Source of the DNA: Azoarcus sp. DN11
GTDB lineage: Bacteria; Pseudomonadota; Gammaproteobacteria; Burkholderiales; Rhodocyclaceae
Assembly: GCF_003628555.1 (NCBI RefSeq)
Contig: NZ_CP021731.1
Span: 3,534,001 to 3,598,000 of the forward strand
Length of the DNA stretch: 64,000 nucleotides
Reading direction: 5' to 3'
Part shown: piece after piece, positions 36,349-46,396 of the stretch
How positions within the stretch are numbered: the first letter of the stretch is position 1
Layout: each line of letters opens with the position of its first letter
Program-made: the position numbers and the translations under genes
The notes under the pieces: generated by a model
Database searches by the model: none
Seen by the model: only the letters and a program-made list of their open reading frames with translations
What the model was told of the DNA's origin: nothing

Positions 36349-37160
36349 CGCGGAGCTCCTTGAATCTGGTCGAGCGCACCACGTACGCCCTCGACAAAAG
36401 CCTTCACCCGGGCCACCGCCTGTTCGCGCGGGCTGTTCTCGATTTCCTCGATGATGCGGCTGCCGATCACGACCGCATCGGCGACCTCGCCGATACGACG
36501 GGCCGACTCCGCGTCGCGGATACCGAATCCGACGCCGACCGGCATTCCGACACCCTGGCGGATCTGCGGCAGGCGCGCGGCAACATCGTTGAAATTGAGC
36601 GCCCCGGAGCCGGTCACACCCTTCAGTGACACGTAGTAGATGTAACCGCTGCCGATCTGCGCCACGTCGCGGATGCGCTGCTCGGTGGAGGTCGGCGCCA
36701 GGAGGAAAATCGGGTCCAGTCCGCTCGCCTTCAGCGTCGCCGCGAATGTCTCGCACTCCTCGGGCGGATAATCGACCACCAGGACACCGTCGACCCCGGC
36801 TTCGCGGGCAGCGGACACGAAGCGCTCGGCGCCCATTGCCTCGATCGGGTTCGCGTAGCCCATCAGCACGACCGGCGTGTCGGCATTTCGCGTACGGAAA
36901 TCCGCCACCTGCGCGAGCACCTTGCGCAGGCTCATGCCGTTGCGCAGCGCCCGCTCGGACGCGCGCTGGATGGTCGGTCCGTCCGCCATCGGATCGGAGA
37001 ACGGCACCCCCAGTTCGATGATGTCGGCTCCGCCATCGACGAGCGCGTGCATCAGCGGCACGGTGAGTTCGGGGACGGGATCCCCGGCGGTGATGAAAGG
37101 GATCAGCGCCCGCCGACCCGAGGCCCGCAGGCTCTGAAAAACTGACTGGATTCTGGACAT
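36345..37160 (-). CDS. trpA: Tryptophan synthase alpha subunit
   Basis: Splits indole-3-glycerol phosphate and passes indole to TrpB. 271 residues. Catalytic Glu49 ([10 protein letters not shown]) and Asp60 (MADGP) are conserved, as is the phosphate loop (GVGFGIRD). Start at 37160, 41 bases after trpB; four-base overlap with accD. Confidence 0.97.
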   Translation of the reverse strand: MSRIQSVFQSLRASGRRALIPFITAGDPVPELTVPLMHALVDGGADIIELGVPFSDPMADGPTIQRASERALRNGMSLRKVLAQVADFRTRNADTPVVLMGYANPIEAMGAERFVSAAREAGVDGVLVVDYPPEECETFAATLKASGLDPIFLLAPTSTEQRIRDVAQIGSGYIYYVSLKGVTGSGALNFNDVAARLPQIRQGVGMPVGVGFGIRDAESARRIGEVADAVVIGSRIIEEIENSPREQAVARVKAFVEGVRGALDQIQGAPR

Positions 37161-37201
37161 GATCGGTATCAGGGTGCGCGGGCCCGGCTCGGCCCGACGA
37201 G

Positions 37202-38413
37202 TCAGAACTGGATGCCGGACTTCTCGGCGACGGTATGCATATCCTTGTCGCCGCGCCCGGACAGATTGACGAGCAGGATCTTGTCCCGCGGCAGGGTCGG
37301 CGCGAGCTTCGCAGCGTAAGCGAGGGCATGCGAGGACTCGAGCGCGGGAATGATGCCTTCGAGATGACAGAGATCGTGGAAGGCCGCGAGCGCCTCCTGG
37401 TCCGTCACGCCGACATACTCGGCACGATCGCTGTCCTTGAGCCACGCGTGCTCGGGGCCGACGCCGGGGTAATCGAGGCCGGCCGAGATCGAATGCGTTT
37501 CGATGATCTGGCCATCTTCGCTCTGAAGCAGGTAGGTCCGGTTGCCGTGCAGCACGCCCGGCGTGCCGCCGGTGAGGCTGGCCGCGTGACGCCCCGAGTC
37601 GAGCCCCTCGCCGTAAGCCTCGACGCCGATCAGGCGCACTTCGGGCACGTCGATGTAGGGATGGAAGATGCCCATCGCGTTCGACCCGCCGCCGACGCAG
37701 GCGATCACGCAGTCGGGCTGCCGCCCGACCATCTCCGGCATCTGCACGAGACACTCCTTGCCGATGACGGCCTGGAAGTCCCGCACCATCATCGGATAGG
37801 GATGGGGACCTGCCACCGTGCCGATGATGTAGAAGGTGTTGTGGATGTTCGTGACCCAGTCGCGCATCGCCTCGTTGAGCGCGTCCTTCAGGGTTTTCGA
37901 CCCTGATTCGACCGGAACGACGGTCGCCCCCAGGAGCTTCATCCGGTACACGTTGGCGGCCTGACGCCTCACGTCCTCGGCCCCCATGTACACGACGCAT
38001 TCCATGCCGTAGCGCGCTGCCACCGTTGCCGTCGCCACACCGTGCTGACCCGCCCCGGTCTCGGCGATCACGCGCGGCTTGCCCATATGGCGTGCGACGA
38101 GCGCCTGGCCGATGCAGTTATTCACCTTGTGGGCGCCGGTGTGGTTCAGATCCTCCCGCTTGAGGTAGATCTGCGCGCCCCCGAGCGTATCGGACCAGCG
38201 TTTCGCATGGTAGATGGGGCTTGGCCGGCCGACGTAGTGCTTGAGCTCGTACTCGAATTCGGCCATGAAGGCCGGATTGTTCCGGCACGCCTCGTAGGCC
38301 GCATTCAGTTCGTCCAGCGCGGGAATCAGCGTCTCGGCCACGAACACGCCGCCATACGGGCCGAAATGACCGTGCGAATCAGGAAACCGGTATGGCTTGT
38401 CAGCCGTCTGCAT
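37202..38413 (-). CDS. trpB: Tryptophan synthase beta subunit
   Basis: PLP enzyme joining indole and serine. 403 residues. The PLP Lys96 is in HTGAHKVNN; the phosphate loop is GGGSNAMG. The start [12 protein letters not shown] at 38413 lies 14 bases inside the end of trpF, so the two are coupled. Confidence 0.98.
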   Translation of the reverse strand: MQTADKPYRFPDSHGHFGPYGGVFVAETLIPALDELNAAYEACRNNPAFMAEFEYELKHYVGRPSPIYHAKRWSDTLGGAQIYLKREDLNHTGAHKVNNCIGQALVARHMGKPRVIAETGAGQHGVATATVAARYGMECVVYMGAEDVRRQAANVYRMKLLGATVVPVESGSKTLKDALNEAMRDWVTNIHNTFYIIGTVAGPHPYPMMVRDFQAVIGKECLVQMPEMVGRQPDCVIACVGGGSNAMGIFHPYIDVPEVRLIGVEAYGEGLDSGRHAASLTGGTPGVLHGNRTYLLQSEDGQIIETHSISAGLDYPGVGPEHAWLKDSDRAEYVGVTDQEALAAFHDLCHLEGIIPALESSHALAYAAKLAPTLPRDKILLVNLSGRGDKDMHTVAEKSGIQF

Positions 38414-39023
38414 TGCGTACTCCAGCGACGAACGCGGCAATCCGTGCCGCATCCTTGATGCCCTTGCCCGATTCCACGCCGCTGGAGACGTCTACCGCCC
38501 ACGGCCTTACGCGGCGAACTGCCTCGCCGACATTCTCGGGGTCCAGTCCGCCCGAAAGAATCAGCGGACGCCCGAGGCGCTGCGGAATCAGGGACCAATC
38601 GAAAACCTTGCCGCCCCCCCCGTAGCCCTCGACGAATGCATCGAGCAACAGCCCGGCGGCGGACGGATGGGAAGCTGCGAATTCTACCAGATCGACTCCC
38701 GCGCGCACTCGCGCGGCCTTGATCCATGGCCGCCCGTGGACCGCACACTGCGCTTCGGTCTCGTCACCGTGGAACTGCAGAAGTTGCAGCGGCACTTGCG
38801 CAAGCGCCTGCTGCACGTAGGCGGGATCGGGATTGACGAACAGCCCTACGGTCGTCACGAACGGGGGGACCAGCGCGGCAAGCTCCGCCGCGCGCTCGAA
38901 CGAAACGAAACGCGGACTGGGCGGATAGAACACCAGTCCGATGGCATCGGCGCCCGCCTCCACGGCAGCGCGCACGTCCTCGGGACGGGTCAGGCCGCAG
39001 ATCTTGATTCGGGTTCTGGACAC
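38400..39023 (-). CDS. trpF: Phosphoribosylanthranilate isomerase
   Basis: TIM-barrel Amadori isomerase of tryptophan synthesis. 207 residues with KICGLT (catalytic Cys9) and a later Asp in LLLDAF. The start is GTG at 39023, directly adjoining the truA stop (TGA then GTG). trpF-trpB-trpA with accD is the common betaproteobacterial order; the rest of the trp pathway is elsewhere. Confidence 0.96.
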   Translation of the reverse strand: MSRTRIKICGLTRPEDVRAAVEAGADAIGLVFYPPSPRFVSFERAAELAALVPPFVTTVGLFVNPDPAYVQQALAQVPLQLLQFHGDETEAQCAVHGRPWIKAARVRAGVDLVEFAASHPSAAGLLLDAFVEGYGGGGKVFDWSLIPQRLGRPLILSGGLDPENVGEAVRRVRPWAVDVSSGVESGKGIKDAARIAAFVAGVRNADG

Positions 39024-39818
39024 TCAGACGAACGGGATACGCGGGAGGGCGATGATACGCCCTTCGTCCGGCAGCGGCCAGTGTGGAAGGTACTCCACCC
39101 CCGACAGGTACAGGCCATCCGCCGGGAAGGTCAGTGCCGCACGGCTTCGGTCCCGCGATGCCAGCACCTCCGCCAGCCACCCGATCGGGTAATGTCCCTT
39201 GCCCACGTACACCAGCGCACCGACGAGATTGCGCACCATGTGATGGAGAAAAGCATTCGCCCAGAAATCGAACACGATGTACTCGCCATCGCGTCGGACC
39301 TGGGCGTCGTGCATCAGCTTCACCGGTGATTTCGCCTGGCAACCGGCGGCGCGAAAGGCTGAAAAATCATGCCACCCGAGAAGCGAACGGGCGGCCTCGG
39401 ACATCGCTGCTGCGTCCAGCGGCGGATGAAACCACCCCACGCGCCCCGCCAACAGCGCAGGCCGCACGACCGAGTTGTGCAGGATGTAGCGGTAGCGGCG
39501 CGATACGGCACAGAAGCGCGCATGAAAGTCGTCGGCGACTTCAACCGCCCAGCGGACGGAGATGGGCGAAGTCAGGCGGGCGTTGGTGCCGCGAATCCAT
39601 CCGTGCATCGGACGCGCCGCGGTCGTGTCGAAATGCACGACCTGCGCCGTCGCATGGACGCCCGCATCGGTGCGCCCTGCGCAATGCAGCCTGACAGGGT
39701 GGCCTGCGATGCCCGCGAGCGCCGCCTCGAGATGGTCCTGAACGGTCCGCCCGTGAGACTGACTCTGCCAGCCCTGAAACGCATCGCCGGCATATTCGAC
39801 GCCTAGAGCGATTCTCAT
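39024..39818 (-). CDS. truA: tRNA pseudouridine(38-40) synthase
   Basis: Modifies U38-40 of the anticodon arm. 264 residues. The catalytic Asp is in CAGRTDAGVHA; YRYILHN and NAFLHHMVRN are family motifs. ATG 39818 overlaps the stop of the preceding membrane protein gene (ATGA) and fits the family N-terminus RIALGVEYAGDAFQGWQ. Confidence 0.97.
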   Translation of the reverse strand: MRIALGVEYAGDAFQGWQSQSHGRTVQDHLEAALAGIAGHPVRLHCAGRTDAGVHATAQVVHFDTTAARPMHGWIRGTNARLTSPISVRWAVEVADDFHARFCAVSRRYRYILHNSVVRPALLAGRVGWFHPPLDAAAMSEAARSLLGWHDFSAFRAAGCQAKSPVKLMHDAQVRRDGEYIVFDFWANAFLHHMVRNLVGALVYVGKGHYPIGWLAEVLASRDRSRAALTFPADGLYLSGVEYLPHWPLPDEGRIIALPRIPFV

Positions 39819-40420
39819 CGTGCCACTCCCCACCAGATCGCCGCCGCGACTACCACGACAAACATCGCCACGAGATCGCTCCACGCGAAAGTCTCACGGG
39901 TGAAAGCAATCACCTCCGCACTGCTGCCGCCTGCGTGGTCGTCCTCGAGCCAGTTCCGCCAGTCACCCGGCGCGGCAGATTCCACGTAGCGCAGGACCAG
40001 CACGAGGCGCACGGCAAGTCTTTCGCTCGGAAGTCCGACCCAACCGAATGGCCGCAACAACGCATGAAGACCGCCGACGAGCCGGCGGACCGGCAAGGCA
40101 TCCATCAGCATTGCCACGCACAATACGACTCCCACCAGGCGCCCCACGTGCTCGGCCGCCATCATCACCCCCTCGCGACTGGGGCTGATCTCGGGAAATG
40201 CAGGCAGAAGTGCCTCGCCGGGAGTGAACCCGGCAAAGAGCACGAGAATCGCGAGGATCAGGAAGCGCACGCGCCTCAGAAGCCGCATGCTGCGCGACGG
40301 GGAAAGGCGCCATGCGGCGAAGGCGCACGCAAAAACCGCGAACATCAAGGCTTTCGGTGAAAGAAACTGCAGGACGACGACGAACGCCATCCAAAGCGCA
40401 ATGAACAATCCGGAATGCAT
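39815..40420 (-). CDS. Integral membrane protein resembling EcfT/CbiQ transporter subunits
   Basis: 201 residues with about five hydrophobic segments. The middle (VGVVLCVAMLMDALPVRRLV, HALLRPFGWVGLPSERLAVR, LVLVLRYVE) resembles the T-component of energy-coupling-factor transporters. No ATPase or substrate-binding S subunit is encoded nearby, and the Ala-Arg-Ser/Gly coupling motifs of EcfT are not evident, so the assignment is tentative. It overlaps truA by four bases and follows fimV. Confidence 0.6.
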   Translation of the reverse strand: MHSGLFIALWMAFVVVLQFLSPKALMFAVFACAFAAWRLSPSRSMRLLRRVRFLILAILVLFAGFTPGEALLPAFPEISPSREGVMMAAEHVGRLVGVVLCVAMLMDALPVRRLVGGLHALLRPFGWVGLPSERLAVRLVLVLRYVESAAPGDWRNWLEDDHAGGSSAEVIAFTRETFAWSDLVAMFVVVVAAAIWWGVAR

Positions 40421-40428
40421 CAAATGGG

Positions 40429-40450
40429 AGGGCCGCCAAGCGGCGGCCCT
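40429..40450 (-). terminator. Hairpin after fimV
   Basis: AGGGCCGCC-AAGC-GGCGGCCCT, 9-bp stem, 33 bases after the fimV stop. On the minus strand it is followed by CCCATTTG, a weak U-tract, so it may be only a partial terminator. Confidence 0.5.
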
Positions 40451-40482
40451 TGAATATCCAAGCTAACCTTCGCCTGCCTCGG

Positions 40483-43209
40483 TCAACCGAGCCGCGCTGC
40501 CAATCGGGTCGCGGCCTCCCGTTGCTCCGGCGAGCCCTCGCGCAGCACTTCCGCGATGAGCTCGCGCGCGCCCTCGGTATCGCCCATCTCTTCATAGGCG
40601 CGCGCCAGTTCGAGCTTAGTGTTGACCTCTTCAATCACGTCTGCACTCAGGGACAGACTGCCGGTAGACGGAGCTCCCCCTGCTTCGGTCTGCAGCGTGA
40701 CCGAGGTGGCGGACGTTGCCTCCAGGTTCAGATCGATGCCGCCGAGATCCAGCGACGGCGGGGTTGCTGCCGACTGCCCTCCCCCACCATCAAGATTGAA
40801 ATCGAAATCGAGCAGGTTGCTGTCGAACGTGGTCTTCTCCATATCCGGAGCGACTGCAGCACCGGCTGTGGCCGGCACGACGTTCGACGCGGTTGCCGTC
40901 TCATTGAGCGCGCCCTCCAGCCCGGTATCAAGTTCCGGGACGGCAAGGTCAAACTCGAGAGACGGGTCGCTCGCCGCGAAATCCATGCCTTGGCCAATCA
41001 CGGTGGCAATCATCGGATCCGGCGCGGGAGCGGAGGCCGCCGGCTTGCTCATCGCGGGCTGCTCCGTCACTGCGCCGATGTCGAGATCGAAGGACTTGGC
41101 CGCTCCGAACGGTTCGGCCGGGGCCTCTTCGTGCCCCATCTCGGGCAGGGCAGCGGGGATCGAGCTTGCAAAGGTGCTGCCAAAATCGAGGCCGGCGTCG
41201 AGGTCGAAATCCACGGCATTCGCGTCCACTTCCGGCAAAGCTTCGATACCTGCGCCCGCCGACGCCTGGGTCGGCAGCGGATCCGGAATCATGGGGCTCA
41301 CCGTCGAGAACGAATTCAACGCATCGGGCGCGGCTCCGGCGACAGCTGCGCCCAAACCTGCGGCGACCACGCCGCCCGTGACAAGCGCTGCTGCCGCGCC
41401 ACCCGACGAGGCGCGATAAAGGGGATTCTCCGGGTCAAGACGACGCCCCATCTCGGCGGCCTTGTCCCAATCGCTTCCGTCGCCGCCGGTGCGGGAATAC
41501 AGATCCGTTGCCGTGTTCTCGAACGCCTTGAGGTTCTTGCGCTGAGCATAGATCTCAAGCAACTTGAGATAGATTGCCATGCGGGACGCGTCCGATTTCA
41601 ACGCATCGAGCAGGATCTCCTCGGCCTGTGCATCACGCCCATAGGCCATATAGACGTCCGCCTCGGCGACCGGATCAACCCCTTCGTCAGTATCGATCGC
41701 GGAAAGGCCGGATTGACTGAAATCCGTGTGCAACACGCTGCTTTCGCCGGTATTGACACTCTGCCCACCGGTCGCGCCGAACACCGAGTTCGTCGGCGGC
41801 GGGAACGCGCTGGCCACTGACTCGACGCCCTGTTGTTGCGCCTCCTGCTTCCGCCGCTGCCGTGCCTTGACCCCGAGATAGGCCAGCAACAGGGCGAGAA
41901 TGCCACCGCCGCCCGCCAGCACGGTCGGATCGCCGATCAGGCTCTGCACGAACCCGGGCTCTTCGACGGGCGCCGGGGCAGGGGCCGGCTTCTGGGCCGG
42001 AGCCGGCTTCGGCGCTGCCGCCGCCGGCATCGACTCCTGGGCCGGCACCGCGGGCTGTGCCGGTGCGGCGGCTGGCGTCTGTTCGGGCTGAGGCTGGGCC
42101 GGGGCTTCCGGCGTCACCTGCTGTTGCAGCTTCGCCATGTTGTCGCTGCGCAGGTTCAGAAGTTCCTGCATCTTCTTGACGTTGGCCTCAAGCGCGACGA
42201 CGCGGTCGTTTGCCTCCTGGAGCGCTTTGTCGCGTGCGACGAGTTCTTCTTCCAGCGACTGCAGACGAGCAAGGCGCGGGTCTTCGCCCTTGGCCTTGGA
42301 CGGTGCTCCCGATACCTTGACCTGATCGCCGGTGGCCGCCTTTGCAGGCTCGTCCACCTTGGGCACGATTGTTCCGGTATCGCTGCGCGACGGTGCTGCC
42401 TCCGGAGCGGCCGGCCGCGCGGCGACCGTGCCCGCCAATTTCCGGCGGTAGGCAGCGAAATCCGCGGATTGGGCCTGCACCTCGCGGCGGGCCTGTGCGG
42501 GTTCGATTTCTCGCACGCGCGACTCGGGCGGGACCGTCACGATCGAACCGGAGCGCAGGCGATTGATGTTGCCGCCGTCGAAGGCGTCCGGATTCTCCCG
42601 GAACAACGCAATGAGCATCTGGTCGAGGCTCGCCCCCTCGGGCCGGTTGGCCTCGGCGATACGGTGCAGGGTATCGCCCTTCCTGACCTCGACACGCTCG
42701 CCCCCGGCGGCTCCCGATGCTTGCGGCGCCGCCCCCTTACGCGGCGCAGGCGCAGCAGGCGCTGCGACCGGGGCAGCACCACGACCGGCAACAGTGGCCG
42801 GCGCCCCAGCCGGAATGGGATCGAGCAGGAAAGTGTATTCGCGCACAAGCCGACCGGAGGCCCAGTTCAGCTCGATGAGGAGATCGACGAACGGATCGCT
42901 GAAGGGCCGTTCGCTGGTGATTTTGACGACCGACCGGCTGCCCCGGCGCTCGACCACCAGGCGTACCGCAGACGTCGCGCTGGTGTACTGGAGATTGGCC
43001 TGCCGGAACGCTTCCGCAGAGGCTACGCGCGCCGAAAGCGACTGCAGTTCCTCGCTGCTCGCATTCAGCTCGACTTCCGCCCTGAGCGGCTGTCCGATGC
43101 CGCTGAAAACATGGATCGCACCGAGTCCTGCTGCGTTGCTACCCAGAGGAAACATGGCGATCGCCGTCGCGATCAGGGAAGCCTTGATCGATGTCTTCAT
43201 CTTTGTCAT
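40483..43209 (-). CDS. fimV: FimV/HubP-family pole-organising protein
   Basis: 908 residues. Signal peptide (cut near SNAAG), an N-terminal periplasmic domain typical of FimV (GLGAIHVFSGIGQPLRAEVE), a LysM peptidoglycan-binding segment near 170-230 (VEVRKGDTLHRIAE), a coiled coil around 310-355 (LARLQSLEEELVARDKALQE), a Pro/Ala linker, one membrane helix near 430-450, then a long acidic cytoplasmic part with TPR motifs and the C-terminal FimV domain (LELARAYEEMGDTEGARELI). In relatives it organises type IV pili and the cell pole. Located between asd and truA as in many betaproteobacteria and pseudomonads. Confidence 0.93.
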   Translation of the reverse strand: MTKMKTSIKASLIATAIAMFPLGSNAAGLGAIHVFSGIGQPLRAEVELNASSEELQSLSARVASAEAFRQANLQYTSATSAVRLVVERRGSRSVVKITSERPFSDPFVDLLIELNWASGRLVREYTFLLDPIPAGAPATVAGRGAAPVAAPAAPAPRKGAAPQASGAAGGERVEVRKGDTLHRIAEANRPEGASLDQMLIALFRENPDAFDGGNINRLRSGSIVTVPPESRVREIEPAQARREVQAQSADFAAYRRKLAGTVAARPAAPEAAPSRSDTGTIVPKVDEPAKAATGDQVKVSGAPSKAKGEDPRLARLQSLEEELVARDKALQEANDRVVALEANVKKMQELLNLRSDNMAKLQQQVTPEAPAQPQPEQTPAAAPAQPAVPAQESMPAAAAPKPAPAQKPAPAPAPVEEPGFVQSLIGDPTVLAGGGGILALLLAYLGVKARQRRKQEAQQQGVESVASAFPPPTNSVFGATGGQSVNTGESSVLHTDFSQSGLSAIDTDEGVDPVAEADVYMAYGRDAQAEEILLDALKSDASRMAIYLKLLEIYAQRKNLKAFENTATDLYSRTGGDGSDWDKAAEMGRRLDPENPLYRASSGGAAAALVTGGVVAAGLGAAVAGAAPDALNSFSTVSPMIPDPLPTQASAGAGIEALPEVDANAVDFDLDAGLDFGSTFASSIPAALPEMGHEEAPAEPFGAAKSFDLDIGAVTEQPAMSKPAASAPAPDPMIATVIGQGMDFAASDPSLEFDLAVPELDTGLEGALNETATASNVVPATAGAAVAPDMEKTTFDSNLLDFDFNLDGGGGQSAATPPSLDLGGIDLNLEATSATSVTLQTEAGGAPSTGSLSLSADVIEEVNTKLELARAYEEMGDTEGARELIAEVLREGSPEQREAATRLAARLG

Positions 43210-43311
43210 GTCATCCGCACCCTAGTATGGGCACCTACCTGCGTGGAATATGGACGTCGCGGACGCGACCGGGCATCCATCATGCCTCGGCAATCTAACA
43301 TTTTGTTTAAA

Positions 43312-43340
43312 TCTTGGCAGCAATTCTTTAATTGCCAAGA
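43312..43340. repeat. AT-rich palindrome upstream of fimV
   Basis: TCTTGGCA ... TGCCAAGA, 8-base arms around a 13-base centre that itself contains AATT...AATT, in an AT-rich patch between fimV and asd, roughly 100 bases from the fimV start. It could be an operator or part of the fimV promoter (TTGCTG on the minus strand within it, possible -10 TGTTAG 17 bases on). Confidence 0.4.
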
Positions 43341-43394
43341 CTATTTTGATCCCGCGAACCCGGTTCCGCTTTGAGGACCGCGGCATAGGGCGCA

Positions 43395-43421
43395 GAGAAC
43401 GGCGACGAAAACGCCGCTCTC
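43395..43421 (-). terminator. Hairpin after asd
   Basis: GAGAACGGCG-ACGAAAA-CGCCGCTCTC, a 10-bp stem with one G-U pair, 13 bases past the asd stop. No T-run follows on the minus strand. Confidence 0.42.
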
Positions 43422-43434
43422 CGCGTTATGACGA

Positions 43435-44568
43435 TCAGCGATCGAGAAGGATGCGCAGCATGCGGCGCAGGGGCTCGGCGGCGCCCCACAGGAGTTGGTC
43501 GCCGACGGTGAAGGCACCGAGGTATTCCGGCCCCATCGCCATCTTGTGCAGGCGACCGACCGGAACAGCCAGTGTGCCCGTGACAGCAGCCGGCGTGAGC
43601 TCGCGCTCGGAGAGCTCGCGCTCGTTCGGCACGACTTTCACCCAGTCGTTGGCCTTGGCGATGATCTCGCTGACCTCGTCGAGCGGAACATCCTTGCGCA
43701 GCTTGATCGTGAGGCCCTGCGAGTGGCAGCGCATCGCGCCGATGCGCACGCACAGGCCGTCGATCGGGATGCTGCCGGCGCTGCGGAACGCGGGCCGACC
43801 GAGGATCTTGTTGCATTCGGCGCCGCCCTTCCATTCCTCCTTCGACTGGCCGTTGTCGACCGGCACGTCGATCCACGGGATCAGGCTGCCGGCGAGCGCG
43901 GCACCGCGGAAGTTTTTCACCGGGAAGTCGGACGAACGCATCGTCGCGGCGACCTTGCGGTCGATGTCGAGGATCGCGGAGGCGGGATCGGCCAGTTCGG
44001 CCTTGACTGCATCGTGCAGTGCGCCCATCTGGGCGAGCAGCTCGCGCATGTTCTGCGCGCCGGCACCGGAGGCCGCCTGGTAAGTCATCGCCGATACCCA
44101 CTCGACCAGGTCGCTCTGGAACAGGCCACCGAGGCCCATCAGCATCAGGGAAACCGTGCAGTTGCCGCCGATCCAGTCGCGGCCGCCCTTCACGAGCGAA
44201 TCCTTGATGACGTTCATGTTGACCGGATCGAGGATGATCACCGCGTTGTCTTCCATGCGCAGCGCGCTGGCGGCATCGATCCAGTGCCCCTTCCAGCCGG
44301 TGGCACGCAACTGCGGATAGACGGCCTTGGTGTAGTCGCCGCCCTGGCAGGTGATGACGATGTCCATCTGCTTGAGCATGTCGATGTTCGACGCATCCTG
44401 CAGCGGCAGCGAGGCTTCCTTGCCGCCGAAAGCGGGCGGCTTGCCGCCGGCCGCGGACGTCGAGAAATACACCGGCTCGATGTGGGCGAAGTCGCCCTCC
44501 TCGACCATGCGCTGCATCAGCACGGAACCGACCATGCCACGCCAACCGACCAGACCAACCTTGTTCAT
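43435..44568 (-). CDS. asd: Aspartate-semialdehyde dehydrogenase
   Basis: Reduces aspartyl phosphate on the way to lysine, threonine and methionine. 377 residues, gram-negative type. NADP-binding VGWRGMVGS at the N-terminus and nucleophile Cys137 in GGNCTVSL; the substrate-binding His/Arg region [10 protein letters not shown] is present. Between leuB and fimV. Confidence 0.97.
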   Translation of the reverse strand: MNKVGLVGWRGMVGSVLMQRMVEEGDFAHIEPVYFSTSAAGGKPPAFGGKEASLPLQDASNIDMLKQMDIVITCQGGDYTKAVYPQLRATGWKGHWIDAASALRMEDNAVIILDPVNMNVIKDSLVKGGRDWIGGNCTVSLMLMGLGGLFQSDLVEWVSAMTYQAASGAGAQNMRELLAQMGALHDAVKAELADPASAILDIDRKVAATMRSSDFPVKNFRGAALAGSLIPWIDVPVDNGQSKEEWKGGAECNKILGRPAFRSAGSIPIDGLCVRIGAMRCHSQGLTIKLRKDVPLDEVSEIIAKANDWVKVVPNERELSERELTPAAVTGTLAVPVGRLHKMAMGPEYLGAFTVGDQLLWGAAEPLRRMLRILLDR

Positions 44569-44595
44569 TTGCTCTACCTCGAATTGCCAAAAATC

Positions 44596-45648
44596 TCAGA
44601 GCGCCGCCAGCACGGCGTCGCCCATCTGCTTCGTGCCCGTCTTCGTCGTACCCGGCTCGTAGATGTCACCGGTGCGATACCCTTGCGCGAGGACTTTCTT
44701 CACGGCCGTCTCGACGCGGGCAGCGGCGGCCTCGTTATTGAACGTATAGCGCAGCATCATCGCCGCCGACAGGATCGTCGCAAGCGGGTTCGCCACGCCC
44801 TTGCCGGCGATGTCCGGCGCCGAGCCGTGCGAGGGTTCGTACAGGCCCTTGTTGTTGGCGTCGAGCGAGGCCGAAGGCAGCATGCCGATCGAACCGGTGA
44901 GCATCGAGGCCTCGTCGGACAGGATGTCGCCGAACATGTTGCCGGTGACCATCACGTCGAACTGCTTGGGTGCACGGACGAGCTGCATCGCGGCGTTGTC
45001 CACGAGCATGTGGGTGAGTTCGACGTCCGGATACTCGGGGGCGAGCTCGATCATCACGTCACGCCACAGCTGCGTCGTTTCCAGCACGTTCATCTTGTCG
45101 ACCGAGCACAGGCGCTTGTTGCGCTTGCGCGCGGCCTCGAAGGCGACGCGGCCGATGCGGCGGATCTCCGACTCGGTGTAGTGCATCGTGTTGAAGCCGT
45201 AGCGCTCGCCGTTGCGGTTCTCGATACCGCGCGGCTGGCCGAAGTAGATGTCGCCCGTGAGCTCGCGCACGATCAGGATGTCGAGCCCCGACACGACCTC
45301 GGGCTTGAGCGTGGAGGCGTTCGCGAGCTCGGGATAGAGGATCGCCGGACGCAGGTTGGCGAACAGGCCGAGATCCTTGCGAATGCCCAGCAGGCCGCGC
45401 TCGGGGCGCTGCTCGCGCGGCAGGTTGTCCCACTTCGGACCACCCACGGCGCCGAGCAGCACGGCATCGGCTTCGCGGGCGAGCTTGCGCGTCGCTTCCG
45501 GGTACGGGTCGCCGGTGGCATCGACCGCAGCGCCGCCCAGCAGCGCCTCTTCAAGTTCGAACTTCAGGTCCAGCGCTTCGATCACGCGGACGGCCTCGGC
45601 CGTGATTTCCGGACCGATCCCGTCGCCCGGCAGAACGCAAATCTTCAT
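44596..45648 (-). CDS. leuB: 3-isopropylmalate dehydrogenase
   Basis: NAD-dependent oxidative decarboxylation in leucine synthesis. 350 residues. Conserved [22 protein letters not shown], the catalytic Lys/Asp-containing SVDKMNVLE and GSAPDIAGK. Follows leuD by 34 bases. Confidence 0.97.
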   Translation of the reverse strand: MKICVLPGDGIGPEITAEAVRVIEALDLKFELEEALLGGAAVDATGDPYPEATRKLAREADAVLLGAVGGPKWDNLPREQRPERGLLGIRKDLGLFANLRPAILYPELANASTLKPEVVSGLDILIVRELTGDIYFGQPRGIENRNGERYGFNTMHYTESEIRRIGRVAFEAARKRNKRLCSVDKMNVLETTQLWRDVMIELAPEYPDVELTHMLVDNAAMQLVRAPKQFDVMVTGNMFGDILSDEASMLTGSIGMLPSASLDANNKGLYEPSHGSAPDIAGKGVANPLATILSAAMMLRYTFNNEAAAARVETAVKKVLAQGYRTGDIYEPGTTKTGTKQMGDAVLAAL

Positions 45649-45682
45649 CAGCAGTCTTCTCCTCGTGCCCTTGCAGCGCTGC

Positions 45683-46321
45683 TCAGGCGAAATAATAAGG
45701 GTGTTCGGCGCGGCGCTTTTCCTCGAAAGCGCGGATCTTGTCGGCGTGGCGCAGCGTGAGGCCGATGTCGTCCCAGCCGTTCAGCAGGCATTCCCGGCGG
45801 AACGGATCCACGTCGAACTTGATGGTCGTGCCGTCCGGGCGAGTGATCGTCTGCGCGGCCAGATCAACGACGAGGCGGTAGCCTTCGGACGTCTCGCACT
45901 GGCGGAACAGTTCGTCGACCTGCACAGCCGGCAGCACGATGGGCAGCACGCCGTTCTTGAAGCAGTTGTTGAAGAAGATGTCGGCGAAACTCGTGCCGAT
46001 CAGCACGCGGAAGCCGTAATCCTCCAACGCCCAGGGGGCGTGCTCGCGTGAGCTGCCGCAGCCGAAGTTGTCGCGGGTGAGCAGGATCTGCGCGCCCTGA
46101 TAGCGGCCCTTGTTGAGCACGAAATCGGGATTCTTCGGCCGGTTGGTGCAGTCCTGGCCCGGCTCGCCGTGATCGAGGTAACGCCATTCGTCGAAGAGGT
46201 TAGGACCGAAGCCGCTGCGCTTGATCGACTTCAGGAACTGCTTCGGGATGATCGCATCGGTATCGACGTTCGCACGATCGAGCGGCATGGCCAGCGCGTC
46301 GAGTGAGGTAAACGGTTTCAT
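45683..46321 (-). CDS. leuD: 3-isopropylmalate dehydratase small subunit
   Basis: Forms the isomerase with LeuC. 212 residues, with the family motif [16 protein letters not shown] and a substrate-binding N-terminus ([14 protein letters not shown]). It lies 75 bases after leuC; no extra small gene (such as an entericidin-like lipoprotein) was found in that gap. Confidence 0.97.
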   Translation of the reverse strand: MKPFTSLDALAMPLDRANVDTDAIIPKQFLKSIKRSGFGPNLFDEWRYLDHGEPGQDCTNRPKNPDFVLNKGRYQGAQILLTRDNFGCGSSREHAPWALEDYGFRVLIGTSFADIFFNNCFKNGVLPIVLPAVQVDELFRQCETSEGYRLVVDLAAQTITRPDGTTIKFDVDPFRRECLLNGWDDIGLTLRHADKIRAFEEKRRAEHPYYFA

Positions 46322-46396
46322 TCTTTCACTACCCTCTGGATGGCCCGGCCATCCCTGTCAAGTTCGGTCGTCGGCGCGAAGTCGCGCCGGATGCAG

